The notes under the pieces are model-generated. The model made no database searches, was not told the DNA's origin, and saw nothing but the letters and a program-made list of their open reading frames with translations. Positions 1 through 6,504 of a stretch of 8,870 nucleotides of DNA are shown here, piece by piece. Made by a program: the position numbers and the translations under genes. Source of the stretch: Novosphingobium sp. (GTDB taxonomy: Bacteria; Pseudomonadota; Alphaproteobacteria; Sphingomonadales; Sphingomonadaceae). The DNA is taken from positions 1-8,870 of the forward strand of contig JAIXYF010000137.1 of NCBI GenBank assembly GCA_027490345.1, given 5' to 3'. The first letter of the stretch is position 1, and every line of letters begins with the position of its first letter.

Positions 1-616
1 CGGCGACGTAGATGCAATAGAGCTTCTTGCTCTCGTCATCACCCGCGTTGGCGGCTTTCTGGTTGATGAAGGTGTCGATCGCAACAGCGGTCTTGCCGGT
101 CTGGCGGTCACCGATGATCAGTTCGCGCTGGCCGCGGCCGACGGGAACGAGAGCGTCAATCGCCTTGAGGCCGGTCTGCACGGGTTCGTGCACCGACTTG
201 CGCGGGATGATGCCCGGAGCTTTGACTTCAACGCGGGTGCGCACGGCGTCCACGATCGGGCCCTTGCCGTCGATCGGATTGCCCAGCGCATCGACCACGC
301 GGCCGAGCAAGCCCTTGCCGACGGGAACGTCGACGATGGTGCCGGTGCGCTTGACGACGTCGCCTTCCTTGATCTCGGCGTCCGAGCCGAAGATCACGAC
401 GCCGACGTTATCGGCTTCGAGGTTGAGCGCCATGCCCTTCACCCCGTTCGAGAACTCGACCATCTCGCCGGCCTGGACCTGATCGAGACCGTAGATGCGG
501 GCGATACCGTCACCCACCGACAGCACAGAGCCGACTTCCGAGACCTGGGCCTCGGTGCCGAAGCTGGCGATCTGGTCCTTGATGACCTTCGAGATTTCAG
601 CGGCGCGGATTTCCAT
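1..616 (-). CDS. atpA: F1 ATP synthase alpha subunit, N-terminal part (cut by left edge)
   Basis: This is the nucleotide-binding, non-catalytic alpha subunit of the F1 sector, part of the alpha3-beta3 hexamer on the cytoplasmic face of the inner membrane. The first 205 residues are present, of roughly 510 usual for the family; the rest lies beyond the left edge. The protein starts MEIRAAEISK, a typical alphaproteobacterial alpha-subunit start. The beta-barrel domain covers about residues 25-95. The Walker A loop GDRQTGKT is at residues 169-176 and is preceded by the family signature VPVGRGQRELIIG. The ATG at 616-614 has a good ribosome binding site, GAAAGG on the minus strand at 628-623, six bases upstream. 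It lies 42 bases after atpH on the same strand with no terminator or clear promoter between, so the two are co-transcribed. The usual downstream genes, atpG, atpD and atpC, would lie further left. Identity is near certain. Confidence 0.98.
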   Translation of the reverse strand, partial: MEIRAAEISKVIKDQIASFGTEAQVSEVGSVLSVGDGIARIYGLDQVQAGEMVEFSNGVKGMALNLEADNVGVVIFGSDAEIKEGDVVKRTGTIVDVPVGKGLLGRVVDALGNPIDGKGPIVDAVRTRVEVKAPGIIPRKSVHEPVQTGLKAIDALVPVGRGQRELIIGDRQTGKTAVAIDTFINQKAANAGDDESKKLYCIYVA

Positions 617-658
617 TTTCAGCCTTTCATACAGCCTGTTGGCTTTAGCCCTAAGCCT

Positions 659-1213
659 TTAGCCCTTCATGGCCTGGGCAAGCGAATTGAGACGGGTACG
701 GATCGAGCCGTCGATCATGCGGCTACCGATCTTGACGACGAGGCCGCCAAGAATGGCCGGATCGACATGAGCCTTAACCGTGACGGAGCGGCCCTCGCGG
801 ACCTTGAGCTTTTCTGCAAGCTCTGCGAGCTGCGCTTCATCGAGCGGATGCGCGGTGGTGACTTCGGCGGTCACTTCGCCGCGCGCTGCCGCGGCAATCG
901 CGGTGAAGGCGCGCACCACATCGGGCAGCGAGGCGAGGCGGCGATTGGCCGCAAGCACGCCGAGGAAATTACGCGTGAGGTCAGAAAGTTCGAGATGCGC
1001 GGCCACCGCGTCCACCGCCTTGGCAGCAGCATCGCGCGAGACTTCGGGGTTCTTGATCAGTGCGGCCAGATCAGCCGATTCGCGCACGGCCGCAGCCAGG
1101 GTGTCGAGATCGGTTTCGACAGCCGTCACCACGCCGTGTTCGCCCGCCAGATCATAGAGCGCGGCCGCGTAACGTCCTGCCAAGCTGGCCGTAATCCCGC
1201 CGGAAATCTCCAC
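659..1213 (-). CDS. atpH: F1 ATP synthase delta subunit (OSCP homologue), GTG start
   Basis: The delta subunit sits on top of F1 and ties it to the F0 stator stalk. The protein has 184 residues, normal for the family. The N-terminal helical domain opens EISGGITASLAGRYAAALYDLA, with the typical RYAxALxxLA signature. The C-terminal domain ends with the conserved run DPAILGGLVVKIGSRMIDGS followed by IRTRLNSL. The start is chosen as GTG at 1213-1211 for two reasons: conserved family similarity begins there, and a GAAGGGA-like ribosome binding site lies ten bases upstream (1230-1224, minus). An ATG at 1249 would add 12 poorly conserved residues (MRSITGRRETGR) and has no ribosome binding site. This is the first gene of the visible atp operon, as in other alphaproteobacteria where the F1 operon begins atpH-atpA and the F0 genes lie elsewhere. 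That split is family knowledge; the window shows only the two genes. Confidence 0.96.
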   Translation of the reverse strand: MEISGGITASLAGRYAAALYDLAGEHGVVTAVETDLDTLAAAVRESADLAALIKNPEVSRDAAAKAVDAVAAHLELSDLTRNFLGVLAANRRLASLPDVVRAFTAIAAAARGEVTAEVTTAHPLDEAQLAELAEKLKVREGRSVTVKAHVDPAILGGLVVKIGSRMIDGSIRTRLNSLAQAMKG

Positions 1214-1223
1214 GCGCCCAGTT

Positions 1224-1230
1224 TCCCTTC
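1224..1230 (-). promoter_or_regulatory. Ribosome binding site deciding the atpH GTG start
   Basis: Read on the minus strand the site is GAAGGGA, ten bases before the GTG at 1213. The spacing is a little long. It is the only purine-rich stretch that fits a start near the conserved N-terminus, and the competing ATG at 1249 has none. Confidence 0.55.
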
Positions 1231-1256
1231 GTCCAGTGATGGATCGCATCTATTCG

Positions 1257-1285
1257 GTTACAGGGGGCCGTGCGCCGAGCATCAA
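1257..1285 (-). promoter_or_regulatory. Candidate sigma-70-type promoter of the atp operon
   Basis: On the minus strand a -35-like TTGATG (plus-strand CATCAA at 1280-1285) is followed by a 17-base spacer and a -10-like TGTAAC (plus-strand GTTACA at 1257-1262). Each box matches four of six consensus bases and the spacing is ideal. Initiation would fall near 1250 and give a leader of about 37 bases before the atpH GTG. This is a pattern match in a GC-rich genome where true promoters are often degenerate, so it is plausible and unproven. Confidence 0.4.
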
Positions 1286-1367
1286 GCAAGGCGGCCCCGA
1301 TTGGGGGCGCGCCTAGCAACCAAGACCCCGCCTGACAAGATGCCAGTTGCCGATGGGCGTGGATTCG

Positions 1368-1397
1368 CTGCAAGTGCTTTCCCTTGCGGGGTATAAG
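1368..1397 (+). promoter_or_regulatory. Candidate weak promoter for the methyltransferase gene
   Basis: TATAAG at 1392-1397 matches five of six bases of a -10 box. The region 17-18 bases upstream is only weakly -35-like (CTGCAA at 1368-1373). It lies about 77 bases before the preferred ATG at 1474. If used, it shows that the longer reading frame open from 1384 cannot be the real start, because the promoter would lie inside it. The -10 box is the main support; the -35 is poor. Confidence 0.28.
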
Positions 1398-1460
1398 GCG
1401 CGCAAATACCGGGAAGCGCAAGGCCGCGCCGGATGGTAACAAAGACCGCACTGCAGCAAT

Positions 1461-1464
1461 GGAG
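1461..1464 (+). promoter_or_regulatory. Ribosome binding site deciding the methyltransferase start
   Basis: GGAG at 1461-1464 stands nine bases before the ATG at 1474. The alternative in-frame ATG at 1459 has only a weak purine match upstream, so the 1474 start is preferred. Confidence 0.5.
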
Positions 1465-1473
1465 CAATCCGGG

Positions 1474-2037
1474 ATGAGCCTGATCGATAACCGGACCGTC
1501 ACTGGCCCATGCGTGTGGCGCGACGGCGGACGCGGTGCGGTGATCCATTGGGATATCGCGCCGACCTCGCTCGGCCCAATGCTGGTCGCCGCGAGCGCCA
1601 AGGGCGTCTGCCGCCTTTCGTTTGGCGAGGATGCGGACGTGCTTGCTGCGCGCTTCCCGCATGCGCAGCAGGTGCAGGGCTCTGAACGCTTGGGCCGCCT
1701 GCTGGGAGACATCACCGCCGCTGTCGAAGCGCCTCGCGAAATCGATTTCGCGCTGATTCCGCTCGACGTTTCAGGCACACCCTTTCAACGGGCAGTCTGG
1801 GAAGCGCTGCGCCGCATTCCGAAGGGCGAGACGCGCACTTATGCCCAGCTTGCCGCCGCAGTCGGCCGCCCCGGCGCGGTGCGCGCGGCAGGCTCGGCCA
1901 ACGGAGCCAATCCCGTCTCGCTCCTCATTCCCTGCCACCGCGTGATCCGCACCGATGGCAGCCTGGGCGGCTATGCCTGGGGCCTCGCCATCAAGGCGGA
2001 GCTGCTGCAGCGCGAAGGGGCTCTTCTGCCCTTTTAG
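1474..2037 (+). CDS. ogt: Methylated-DNA--protein-cysteine methyltransferase (Ada C-terminal/Ogt type)
   Basis: This suicide DNA repair protein transfers the alkyl group from O6-alkylguanine (and O4-alkylthymine) in DNA to its own cysteine. The protein has 187 residues. The N-terminal ribonuclease-H-like domain covers roughly residues 20-95 (TSLGPMLVAASAKGVCRLSFG). The C-terminal DNA-binding and catalytic domain covers about 100-187. It carries GTPFQRAVWEALRRIPKGET, the helix-turn-helix RPGAVRAAGSANGANPVSLL, and the active site PCHRV with acceptor Cys154. The tail GYAWGLAIKAELLQREGA matches the C-terminal half of E. coli Ada more closely than Ogt or human MGMT. The Ada N-terminal methyl-phosphotriester-sensing and AraC-type domains are absent, so this is a stand-alone repair enzyme and not an Ada regulator. 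The 1474 start is supported by GGAG at 1461-1464; the 1459 ATG would add five residues. It may be co-transcribed with the ferritin-like gene 83 bases downstream. The family is near certain; the symbol is a convention for stand-alone members. Confidence 0.93.
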   Translation: MSLIDNRTVTGPCVWRDGGRGAVIHWDIAPTSLGPMLVAASAKGVCRLSFGEDADVLAARFPHAQQVQGSERLGRLLGDITAAVEAPREIDFALIPLDVSGTPFQRAVWEALRRIPKGETRTYAQLAAAVGRPGAVRAAGSANGANPVSLLIPCHRVIRTDGSLGGYAWGLAIKAELLQREGALLPF

Positions 2038-2108
2038 TCGCGCGGTTAATCGCGGCCTTCCCATGGCGGGCGGGCGTGATGTACCCTACGGCAGAATCAG
2101 GAAAAACC

Positions 2109-2113
2109 GGGAG
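2109..2113 (+). promoter_or_regulatory. Ribosome binding site of the ferritin-like gene
   Basis: GGGAG at 2109-2113 lies seven bases before the ATG at 2121. It decides the start against the in-frame ATG at 2076, which would add 15 residues unlike the family. Confidence 0.6.
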
Positions 2114-2120
2114 ACTATCC

Positions 2121-2636
2121 ATGACCACCGTGACCCTCGAAGCTGGCATGCCGCAAACCATTGGCGAGGCTTTCGCCCATATCGGCGCGGTCACCACACC
2201 CACGATCACGGATATCAAGGTTATGTGCCTTGTCGAAGCGGCCAGCAAGGAACTGTACCGCGCTACGGCGGCAGGTGCCGAAAACCCCGCCGTTGCCGAT
2301 CTGCTGCGCACCAATGGGGATGAAGAGTTCGTCCACGCCCGCCGCGCTGCCGCCGTGCTCACGCTGCTGACCGGCACGGATTTCACCCCGCCCGAGGCCG
2401 ACACCAACCCCTACCTTGCCGGCGGCGCGTTCCCCATTGGCGAACTGACGCCCGAGGCCCTGCGCAAGCTGGCGCAGACCGAGTTCGATGGCGAGACGCT
2501 GTATGAAGGCTGGGCTGCCAGCATCGGCAACGACGAAGCCGCCGCGCTGCTGCGCGCCAACGGCAAGGAGGAAACCGACCACGGCAACCGCCTGCTGCAG
2601 GCCGCTGCGCTGCTCGAATCCGCACTGGAGGGGTGA
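2121..2636 (+). CDS. Ferritin-like di-iron four-helix protein with internal two-fold repeat
   Basis: A 171-residue soluble protein with no signal peptide or membrane segment. It shows the pattern of the ferritin-like/rubrerythrin superfamily: two Glu-containing helices, each followed 30 residues later by an ExxH motif. The likely iron ligands are Glu39, Glu69-x-x-His72, Glu121 and Glu151-x-x-His154. The two halves are visibly duplicated with an offset of 82 residues: LLRTNGDEEFVHARR (61-75) matches LLRANGKEETDHGNR (143-157), and Leu45-Tyr46 matches Leu127-Tyr128. There is no C-terminal rubredoxin (CxxC) domain, so it is not a classical rubrerythrin. A role in iron or peroxide handling is inferred from the fold alone; the substrate is unknown. 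The ATG at 2121 is set by GGGAG at 2109-2113. Its stop overlaps the kinase start by four bases (GTGA), so the two are probably translationally coupled. The superfamily call is fairly sure, the function open. Confidence 0.8.
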   Translation: MTTVTLEAGMPQTIGEAFAHIGAVTTPTITDIKVMCLVEAASKELYRATAAGAENPAVADLLRTNGDEEFVHARRAAAVLTLLTGTDFTPPEADTNPYLAGGAFPIGELTPEALRKLAQTEFDGETLYEGWAASIGNDEAAALLRANGKEETDHGNRLLQAAALLESALEG

Positions 2637-3523
2637 GCGAGGCGAGCAAGGCTCTCGCGGCGCTCTTTGTTGCCGAGGCCCTCCCTGCGAGCTATCGCGA
2701 GACCGTCGAGGCGCATTGGCGTCCGCTCGCCGCGCATATCGCTGCGCATGCTGCCCTGCACGCCGGTCCCTTGATCGTCGGCGTGAGCGGCTCGCAAGGC
2801 AGCGGCAAGTCGACGCTCTGCCGCGTGCTTGAAGCGCTGCTGGAGGGCGAACACGGCCTTGGCGTTGCCACGCTCTCGCTCGACGATCTTTACCTCACCG
2901 TGCGCGAGCGGGTGGAGCTTGCCCGCTCCGTTCATCCGCTGCTTGCCACGCGCGGGGTTCCGGGCACGCACGACGTCGCGCTCGGCCTCTCGCTGCTGGA
3001 CGGGGTGCGGGCAGGGCAGGCAGGCCTCGTGCTGCCGCGCTTCGACAAGGCGGCCGACGACCGCGCGCCGGAAGGCGCCTGGCATGAGCTTGCCGCGCCG
3101 GTCGATGTCCTCCTGTTCGAAGGCTGGTGCATGGCCGCACGCCCGCAGGCCGAGGCAGACCTTGCGGCACCCATCAACCAGCTGGAAGCCGAGGAAGATG
3201 CCGCCGCCGTGTGGCGCACCCACGTCAACGCCGCACTCGCCGGTCCCTATTGTGCGCTGTTCGATGCGCCTGATCTCATCGTGATGCTAGAGGCCCCTGG
3301 CTTCGAAGCCGTCCTCGGCTGGCGGCGCCTGCAAGAGGAAAAACTGCGCGCCCGCACTGGCAAGGGTATGTCCGATGCCGAACTTGGCCGCTTCGTGATG
3401 CACTACGAACGCCTGACCCGGCACCTGCTGGCCGACCTGCCGCCGCGCGCCGATGTGGTGATACCGCTGGCCGCCGATCATGCGGTCGGCGCGGTGCGCT
3501 ACGCCGTTCACACGAACGAATAG
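2633..3523 (+). CDS. P-loop small-molecule kinase, D-glycerate 3-kinase (GLYK/Tda10) family
   Basis: A 296-residue cytoplasmic kinase. The Walker A loop GSQGSGKST is at residues 53-61. It is followed by SLDDLYLT (82-89), HPLLATRGVPGTHD (101-114), LPRFDKAADDRAP (134-146), LLFEGWCMA (160-168), a WRTHVN segment (194-199) and WRRLQEEKLRARTGKGMSD (230-248). This order is that of plant glycerate kinase GLYK, yeast Tda10 and bacterial YggC-like kinases. The likely reaction is D-glycerate plus ATP to 3-phosphoglycerate, linking glycerate to lower glycolysis. The substrate is inferred from family, and another small phosphoryl acceptor is possible. The GTG start at 2633 overlaps the previous stop. The GGAGG at 2627-2631 is only one base from the GTG, too near for a normal ribosome binding site, so initiation probably relies on coupling. 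No other start lies before the Walker A loop. The 3' end overlaps convergent priA by 16 bases. Confidence 0.8.
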   Translation: MSEASKALAALFVAEALPASYRETVEAHWRPLAAHIAAHAALHAGPLIVGVSGSQGSGKSTLCRVLEALLEGEHGLGVATLSLDDLYLTVRERVELARSVHPLLATRGVPGTHDVALGLSLLDGVRAGQAGLVLPRFDKAADDRAPEGAWHELAAPVDVLLFEGWCMAARPQAEADLAAPINQLEAEEDAAAVWRTHVNAALAGPYCALFDAPDLIVMLEAPGFEAVLGWRRLQEEKLRARTGKGMSDAELGRFVMHYERLTRHLLADLPPRADVVIPLAADHAVGAVRYAVHTNE

Positions 3524-5673
3524 GGATCGATATCCACCGCCACGCGCACCCCCGGCGGCATGCGCAGCGGGGCGAGCCAGGCGCGGATCAGCTTCTGCAC
3601 TTCGGCAGATCGGCGCGCCGCGATCAGCAGGCGATAGCGGTGCCGCCCGCGCAGCAGCGAAAGCGGGGCAGGGGCGGGGCCAAGCACCAGCACTCCCGGC
3701 TCATCCGGCCGCGCGCCGCCGATGGCGCGGGCCGCATCGCGCGCTTCGGCCTCGTCCTCGCTCGATACGATGATCGCTGCCCACCGGCCAAACGGCGGTG
3801 CGCCCGCCTCGCGCCGCGCTTCGGTTTCGGCGGCATAGAACGCGTCGCGCGATCCGCTGGCCAGAGCGGCGATCACGGCGGCCTTGGGATGGCGAGTCTG
3901 GATCAGCACTTCGCCCGGCTTGGACCCGCGCCCGGCCCGGCCGGCCACTTGCGCGATCTGCTGATAGGTCCGCTCCGCCGCGCGCAAGTCCCCGCCATCG
4001 AGGCCCATGTCCGCATCGACCACGCCCACCAATGTCAGTTCGGGAAAATGAAAGCCCTTGGTGACAAGCTGCGTGCCCACGATCACATCGATCGCGCGGC
4101 CTTCTGCCTGCGCCACGAAGTCGGCCGCCGCTGCCGGGCTGGCAAGCGTGTCCGAAGTGACCACCGCCACCCGCGCGCCGGGCAGCAGCTCGCTCACCTC
4201 GTCGGCGATGCGCTCCACACCCGGCCCGCAGGCGACAAGGCAATCGGGTTCGCCGCATTCGGGGCACGTGGGCGGCGGCGGCACTTCGTGGCCGCAGTGA
4301 TGGCACGCCAGCCGCTGCGAAAGCCGGTGCTCCACCAGCCAGGCCGAACAATTGGGGCACTTGAAGCGAAAGCCGCAGTGGCGGCACAGCGTCAGCGGCG
4401 CATAGCCCCGCCGGTTGAGGAAGAGCAGGCTCTGCTCGCCTTTGGCCAGCCGATCAGCCAAGGCTTCCACCAGCGGCGGCGCCAGCCAGCGCCCGCGCGG
4501 AGGCTGCATTTCCGTGAGGTTGATGATCTCGATTCGCGGCAGTGTCGCCCCGCCAAACCGGCTCGGCAGCACCAGTCGCTTGTAGCGCCCGGCTTCGGCC
4601 ATCTGGAGGCTCTCCAGCGCGGGCGTGGCGCTCGCCAGCACCACCGGCACACCCTCGAAATGCCCGCGCATCACCGCCACATCACGCGCATTGTAGCGCA
4701 CCCCGTCGTCCTGCTTGAACGCGATCTCGTGCGCTTCATCGACCACGATCAGCGCCAGATCGGCAAACGGCAGAAACAGCGCCGAGCGCGCACCCACCAC
4801 CACTTTGGCCCCGCCAAACGCCACTTGCCGCCAGGCCCGCCGCCGCTCCGAAGCCTTGAGCGAGGAATGCCACGTTACCGGCGCGACCCCGAAGCGCGCT
4901 TCGAAGCGGCTGAGGAAGGCGGCCGTGAGCGCGATCTCGGGCAGGAGCACCAGCACCTGCCGCCCCGCTTCCAGCGCCGCCGCGACCGCCTCGAAATACG
5001 TCTCGGTCTTGCCCGAACCGGTCACGCCATCGAGCAGGAACGGCTGGAAGGCGCGGGCCTTGACCGCGGCCACCATTTCGGCGGCAGCCTCGGCCTGCTC
5101 GGCGGCCAGTTCGGGCTGGGTGAAATGCGGATCGGGTGCGGGGTAGGGCCGGTCGCTATCGACCAGCACCGCTTCCAGCAGCCCTTGCCCCAGCATGGCG
5201 CGCAGCACGCCTTCGGAAACCCCCGCGATCTCGGCCAGCTCACGCATAGTGGCCTGTTCGCCCTGCAGCAGATCGAGCGCCTTTAGCCGCTGCGGCGTCA
5301 TCCGCGCAGGTTCTTCGCCGCTCAAGCGGTATTCGGTGATCGTCCCGCCGCCTTTCAAGGCCGCGCTGCTGGAAAGCGCCATGCGCGCCACGGCGGAAAG
5401 CGGCGCGAGGTAATAGTCTGCTGTCCACGCAATCAGCCGCCGCAGCGGGGCGGGCAAGGGCGGCACCGGCAGCACCTCCAGAATGCTGCGCAGCTTGTGC
5501 TCCGGGTAGTCGTCGCCCGGCAGTTCGCCCGCGTCCCACACCACGCCGATGATCTGGCGCGGCCCCAGCGGCACCACCACCACGCTGCCGGTCTCAACGT
5601 CCATTCCGGCTGGCACCCGGTAATCGAGCGCGCCGAGCGCAGCATTGAAGACGAGGCAGCGGACGCGGGTCAT
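3508..5673 (-). CDS. priA: Primosomal protein N' / replication restart 3'-5' helicase PriA
   Basis: PriA recognises stalled or repaired forks and reloads the replicative helicase. The 721-residue length is normal (E. coli has 732). The N-terminal 3'-DNA-binding domain covers about 1-105 and a winged-helix segment about 120-175. Helicase motifs follow: Walker A GVTGSGKTE (216-224), LLPEIALT (243-250), Walker B VVDEAH (310-315), SAT (348-350), VGTQLVTKG (532-540) and QVAGRAGRG (575-583). Two zinc sites interrupt the helicase core, with cysteines at 430, 433, 439, 442, 457, 460, 470 and 473, all intact. The C-terminal domain ends DIDPYSFV. Walker B reads DEAH where E. coli PriA has DEEH, as I recall. 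The ATG at 5673 fits the family N-terminus; an ATG at 5678 is out of frame. Its last codons overlap the 3' end of the convergent kinase gene. It is divergent from the transaldolase gene. Identity is near certain. Confidence 0.97.
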   Translation of the reverse strand: MTRVRCLVFNAALGALDYRVPAGMDVETGSVVVVPLGPRQIIGVVWDAGELPGDDYPEHKLRSILEVLPVPPLPAPLRRLIAWTADYYLAPLSAVARMALSSSAALKGGGTITEYRLSGEEPARMTPQRLKALDLLQGEQATMRELAEIAGVSEGVLRAMLGQGLLEAVLVDSDRPYPAPDPHFTQPELAAEQAEAAAEMVAAVKARAFQPFLLDGVTGSGKTETYFEAVAAALEAGRQVLVLLPEIALTAAFLSRFEARFGVAPVTWHSSLKASERRRAWRQVAFGGAKVVVGARSALFLPFADLALIVVDEAHEIAFKQDDGVRYNARDVAVMRGHFEGVPVVLASATPALESLQMAEAGRYKRLVLPSRFGGATLPRIEIINLTEMQPPRGRWLAPPLVEALADRLAKGEQSLLFLNRRGYAPLTLCRHCGFRFKCPNCSAWLVEHRLSQRLACHHCGHEVPPPPTCPECGEPDCLVACGPGVERIADEVSELLPGARVAVVTSDTLASPAAAADFVAQAEGRAIDVIVGTQLVTKGFHFPELTLVGVVDADMGLDGGDLRAAERTYQQIAQVAGRAGRGSKPGEVLIQTRHPKAAVIAALASGSRDAFYAAETEARREAGAPPFGRWAAIIVSSEDEAEARDAARAIGGARPDEPGVLVLGPAPAPLSLLRGRHRYRLLIAARRSAEVQKLIRAWLAPLRMPPGVRVAVDIDPYSFV

Positions 5674-5806
5674 CCCATCCGTCTAGTGCGATGCGCCCTT
5701 CGGGGCAAAGCCTGCGCTTCACCGAAAGGGTGGAAGAATGACAGGCTACACAGCCGCCCCCCGCGCGCTATAGGGTTGGCAGAATCGGATACAGGATACG
5801 CGCGCC
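5674..5806. other. Divergent intergenic region between priA and the transaldolase gene
   Basis: These 133 bases must hold the promoters of both genes. For the plus strand a -10-like TATAGG lies at 5769-5774, about 33 bases before the ATG, but no convincing -35 stands 16-18 bases upstream. For the minus strand I see no clear pair of boxes. A short hairpin with stem GCCC/GGGC and a TTCG loop is at 5695-5706. It has only four pairs and no T-run, so I do not call it a terminator. No known riboswitch or repeat is recognised. Confidence 0.3.
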
Positions 5807-6460
5807 ATGAAGTTTTTCGTCGACACCGCCGACACCGCAGAAATTGCCGACCTTGCCTCAACCGGCCTGCTCGACGGGGTGACCACCAACCCTTCGCTGA
5901 TCGCCAAGGCGGGCCGCGATTTCATCGAAGTGACACGCGAAATCTGCGCCCTGACCACAGGCCCGGTCTCCGCCGAAGTCGTCGCGCTCGATCATGCAGG
6001 CATGATGCGTGAGGCCGAAGTGCTGCGCAAGATCGCCGACAACGTGTGCATCAAGGTGCCGCTGACGATTGACGGGCTCAAGACCTGCAAGGCGCTCACC
6101 AGCGATGGTTCGATGGTCAATGTCACGCTGTGCTTCTCGGCCAATCAGGCGCTGCTCGCGGCCAAGGCGGGCGCCACGTTCATCTCGCCGTTCGTGGGTC
6201 GCCATGATGACAACGGTTTTGATGGCATGGATCTGATCCGCGACATTCGCCTGATCTATGACAACTACGCCTTCGGCACCGAAATCCTCGTCGCCTCGAT
6301 CCGCCACGGCGTTCACGTGCTGGAAAGCGCGAAGATCGGCGCAGACGTGATCACGGCCCCCCCGGCGGTGATCAAGGGCCTGTTCAAGCATGTCCTGACC
6401 GAAAAGGGCATCGAGGGCTTCCTTGCGGATTGGGCCAAGACCGGCCAGACCATCGGCTGA
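5807..6460 (+). CDS. tal: Small-form (FSA/TalC-like) transaldolase
   Basis: A cytoplasmic TIM-barrel class I aldolase of 217 residues. It moves a dihydroxyacetone unit between sugar phosphates (sedoheptulose-7-P plus glyceraldehyde-3-P to erythrose-4-P plus fructose-6-P) in the non-oxidative pentose phosphate pathway. The start MKFFVDTADTAEI is a family hallmark. Visible motifs are GVTTNPSLIAK (24-34), SAEV (55-58), IKVPLT with Schiff-base Lys83 (82-87), and ISPFVGRHDD (126-135). The subfamily mixes transaldolases and fructose-6-phosphate aldolases. Here Glu57 replaces the FSA glutamine (E. coli Gln59), and Phe129 stands where FSA has a catalytic tyrosine (Tyr131). Both favour transaldolase. 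The ATG is preceded by AGGA ten bases upstream (5793-5796). It lies 44 bases before cobT on the same strand with no terminator seen, so the two may share a transcript. Residue positions are counted by hand; the family is certain, the activity likely. Confidence 0.92.
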   Translation: MKFFVDTADTAEIADLASTGLLDGVTTNPSLIAKAGRDFIEVTREICALTTGPVSAEVVALDHAGMMREAEVLRKIADNVCIKVPLTIDGLKTCKALTSDGSMVNVTLCFSANQALLAAKAGATFISPFVGRHDDNGFDGMDLIRDIRLIYDNYAFGTEILVASIRHGVHVLESAKIGADVITAPPAVIKGLFKHVLTEKGIEGFLADWAKTGQTIG

Positions 6461-6504
6461 ACCAGACTTTCGGTTGATTTTCTCTCGACGGACGAACCCA
6501 GACC

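Noticed and set aside
1214..1249. ATG at 1249 as the atpH start
   Set aside because: It adds 12 residues unlike the family and has no ribosome binding site; GTG 1213 fits both.
1293..1308. GC-rich inverted repeat in the atpH/methyltransferase gap
   Set aside because: Only four contiguous pairs around a GATT loop. It lies upstream of the candidate atp promoter with no recognisable binding motif.
188..1396. Long plus-strand open frame (402 codons) opposite atpA and atpH
   Set aside because: It is a shadow of two unmistakable conserved genes on the other strand, produced by GC-rich third positions. The translation is Arg/His/Asp-rich and has no recognisable domain.
1384..1473. Longer N-terminus for the methyltransferase from 1384 or 1459
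   Set aside because: The extra residues from 1384 do not look like an Ada domain and cover a likely -10 box. GGAG at 1461 points to the ATG at 1474.
2041..2054. Near-palindrome of CGCG arms around GTTAAT after the methyltransferase stop
   Set aside because: It has four-base GC arms and no T-run. I cannot tell it from chance or assign a regulator.
3640..5286. 548-codon plus-strand open frame opposite priA
   Set aside because: priA is complete with all motifs. The opposite frame is rich in Arg, His and Gln with no family resemblance, typical of antisense shadows in high-GC DNA.
5695..5706. GCCC-TTCG-GGGC hairpin as an intrinsic terminator or operator
   Set aside because: It has only four base pairs and no T-run, and it stands upstream of both divergent genes, where no terminator is needed. 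Such short hairpins are common by chance at this GC content.
6461..6504. Possible cobalamin riboswitch before cobT
   Set aside because: The gap is only 44 bases, far too short for the element, and no B12-box-like sequence is seen.
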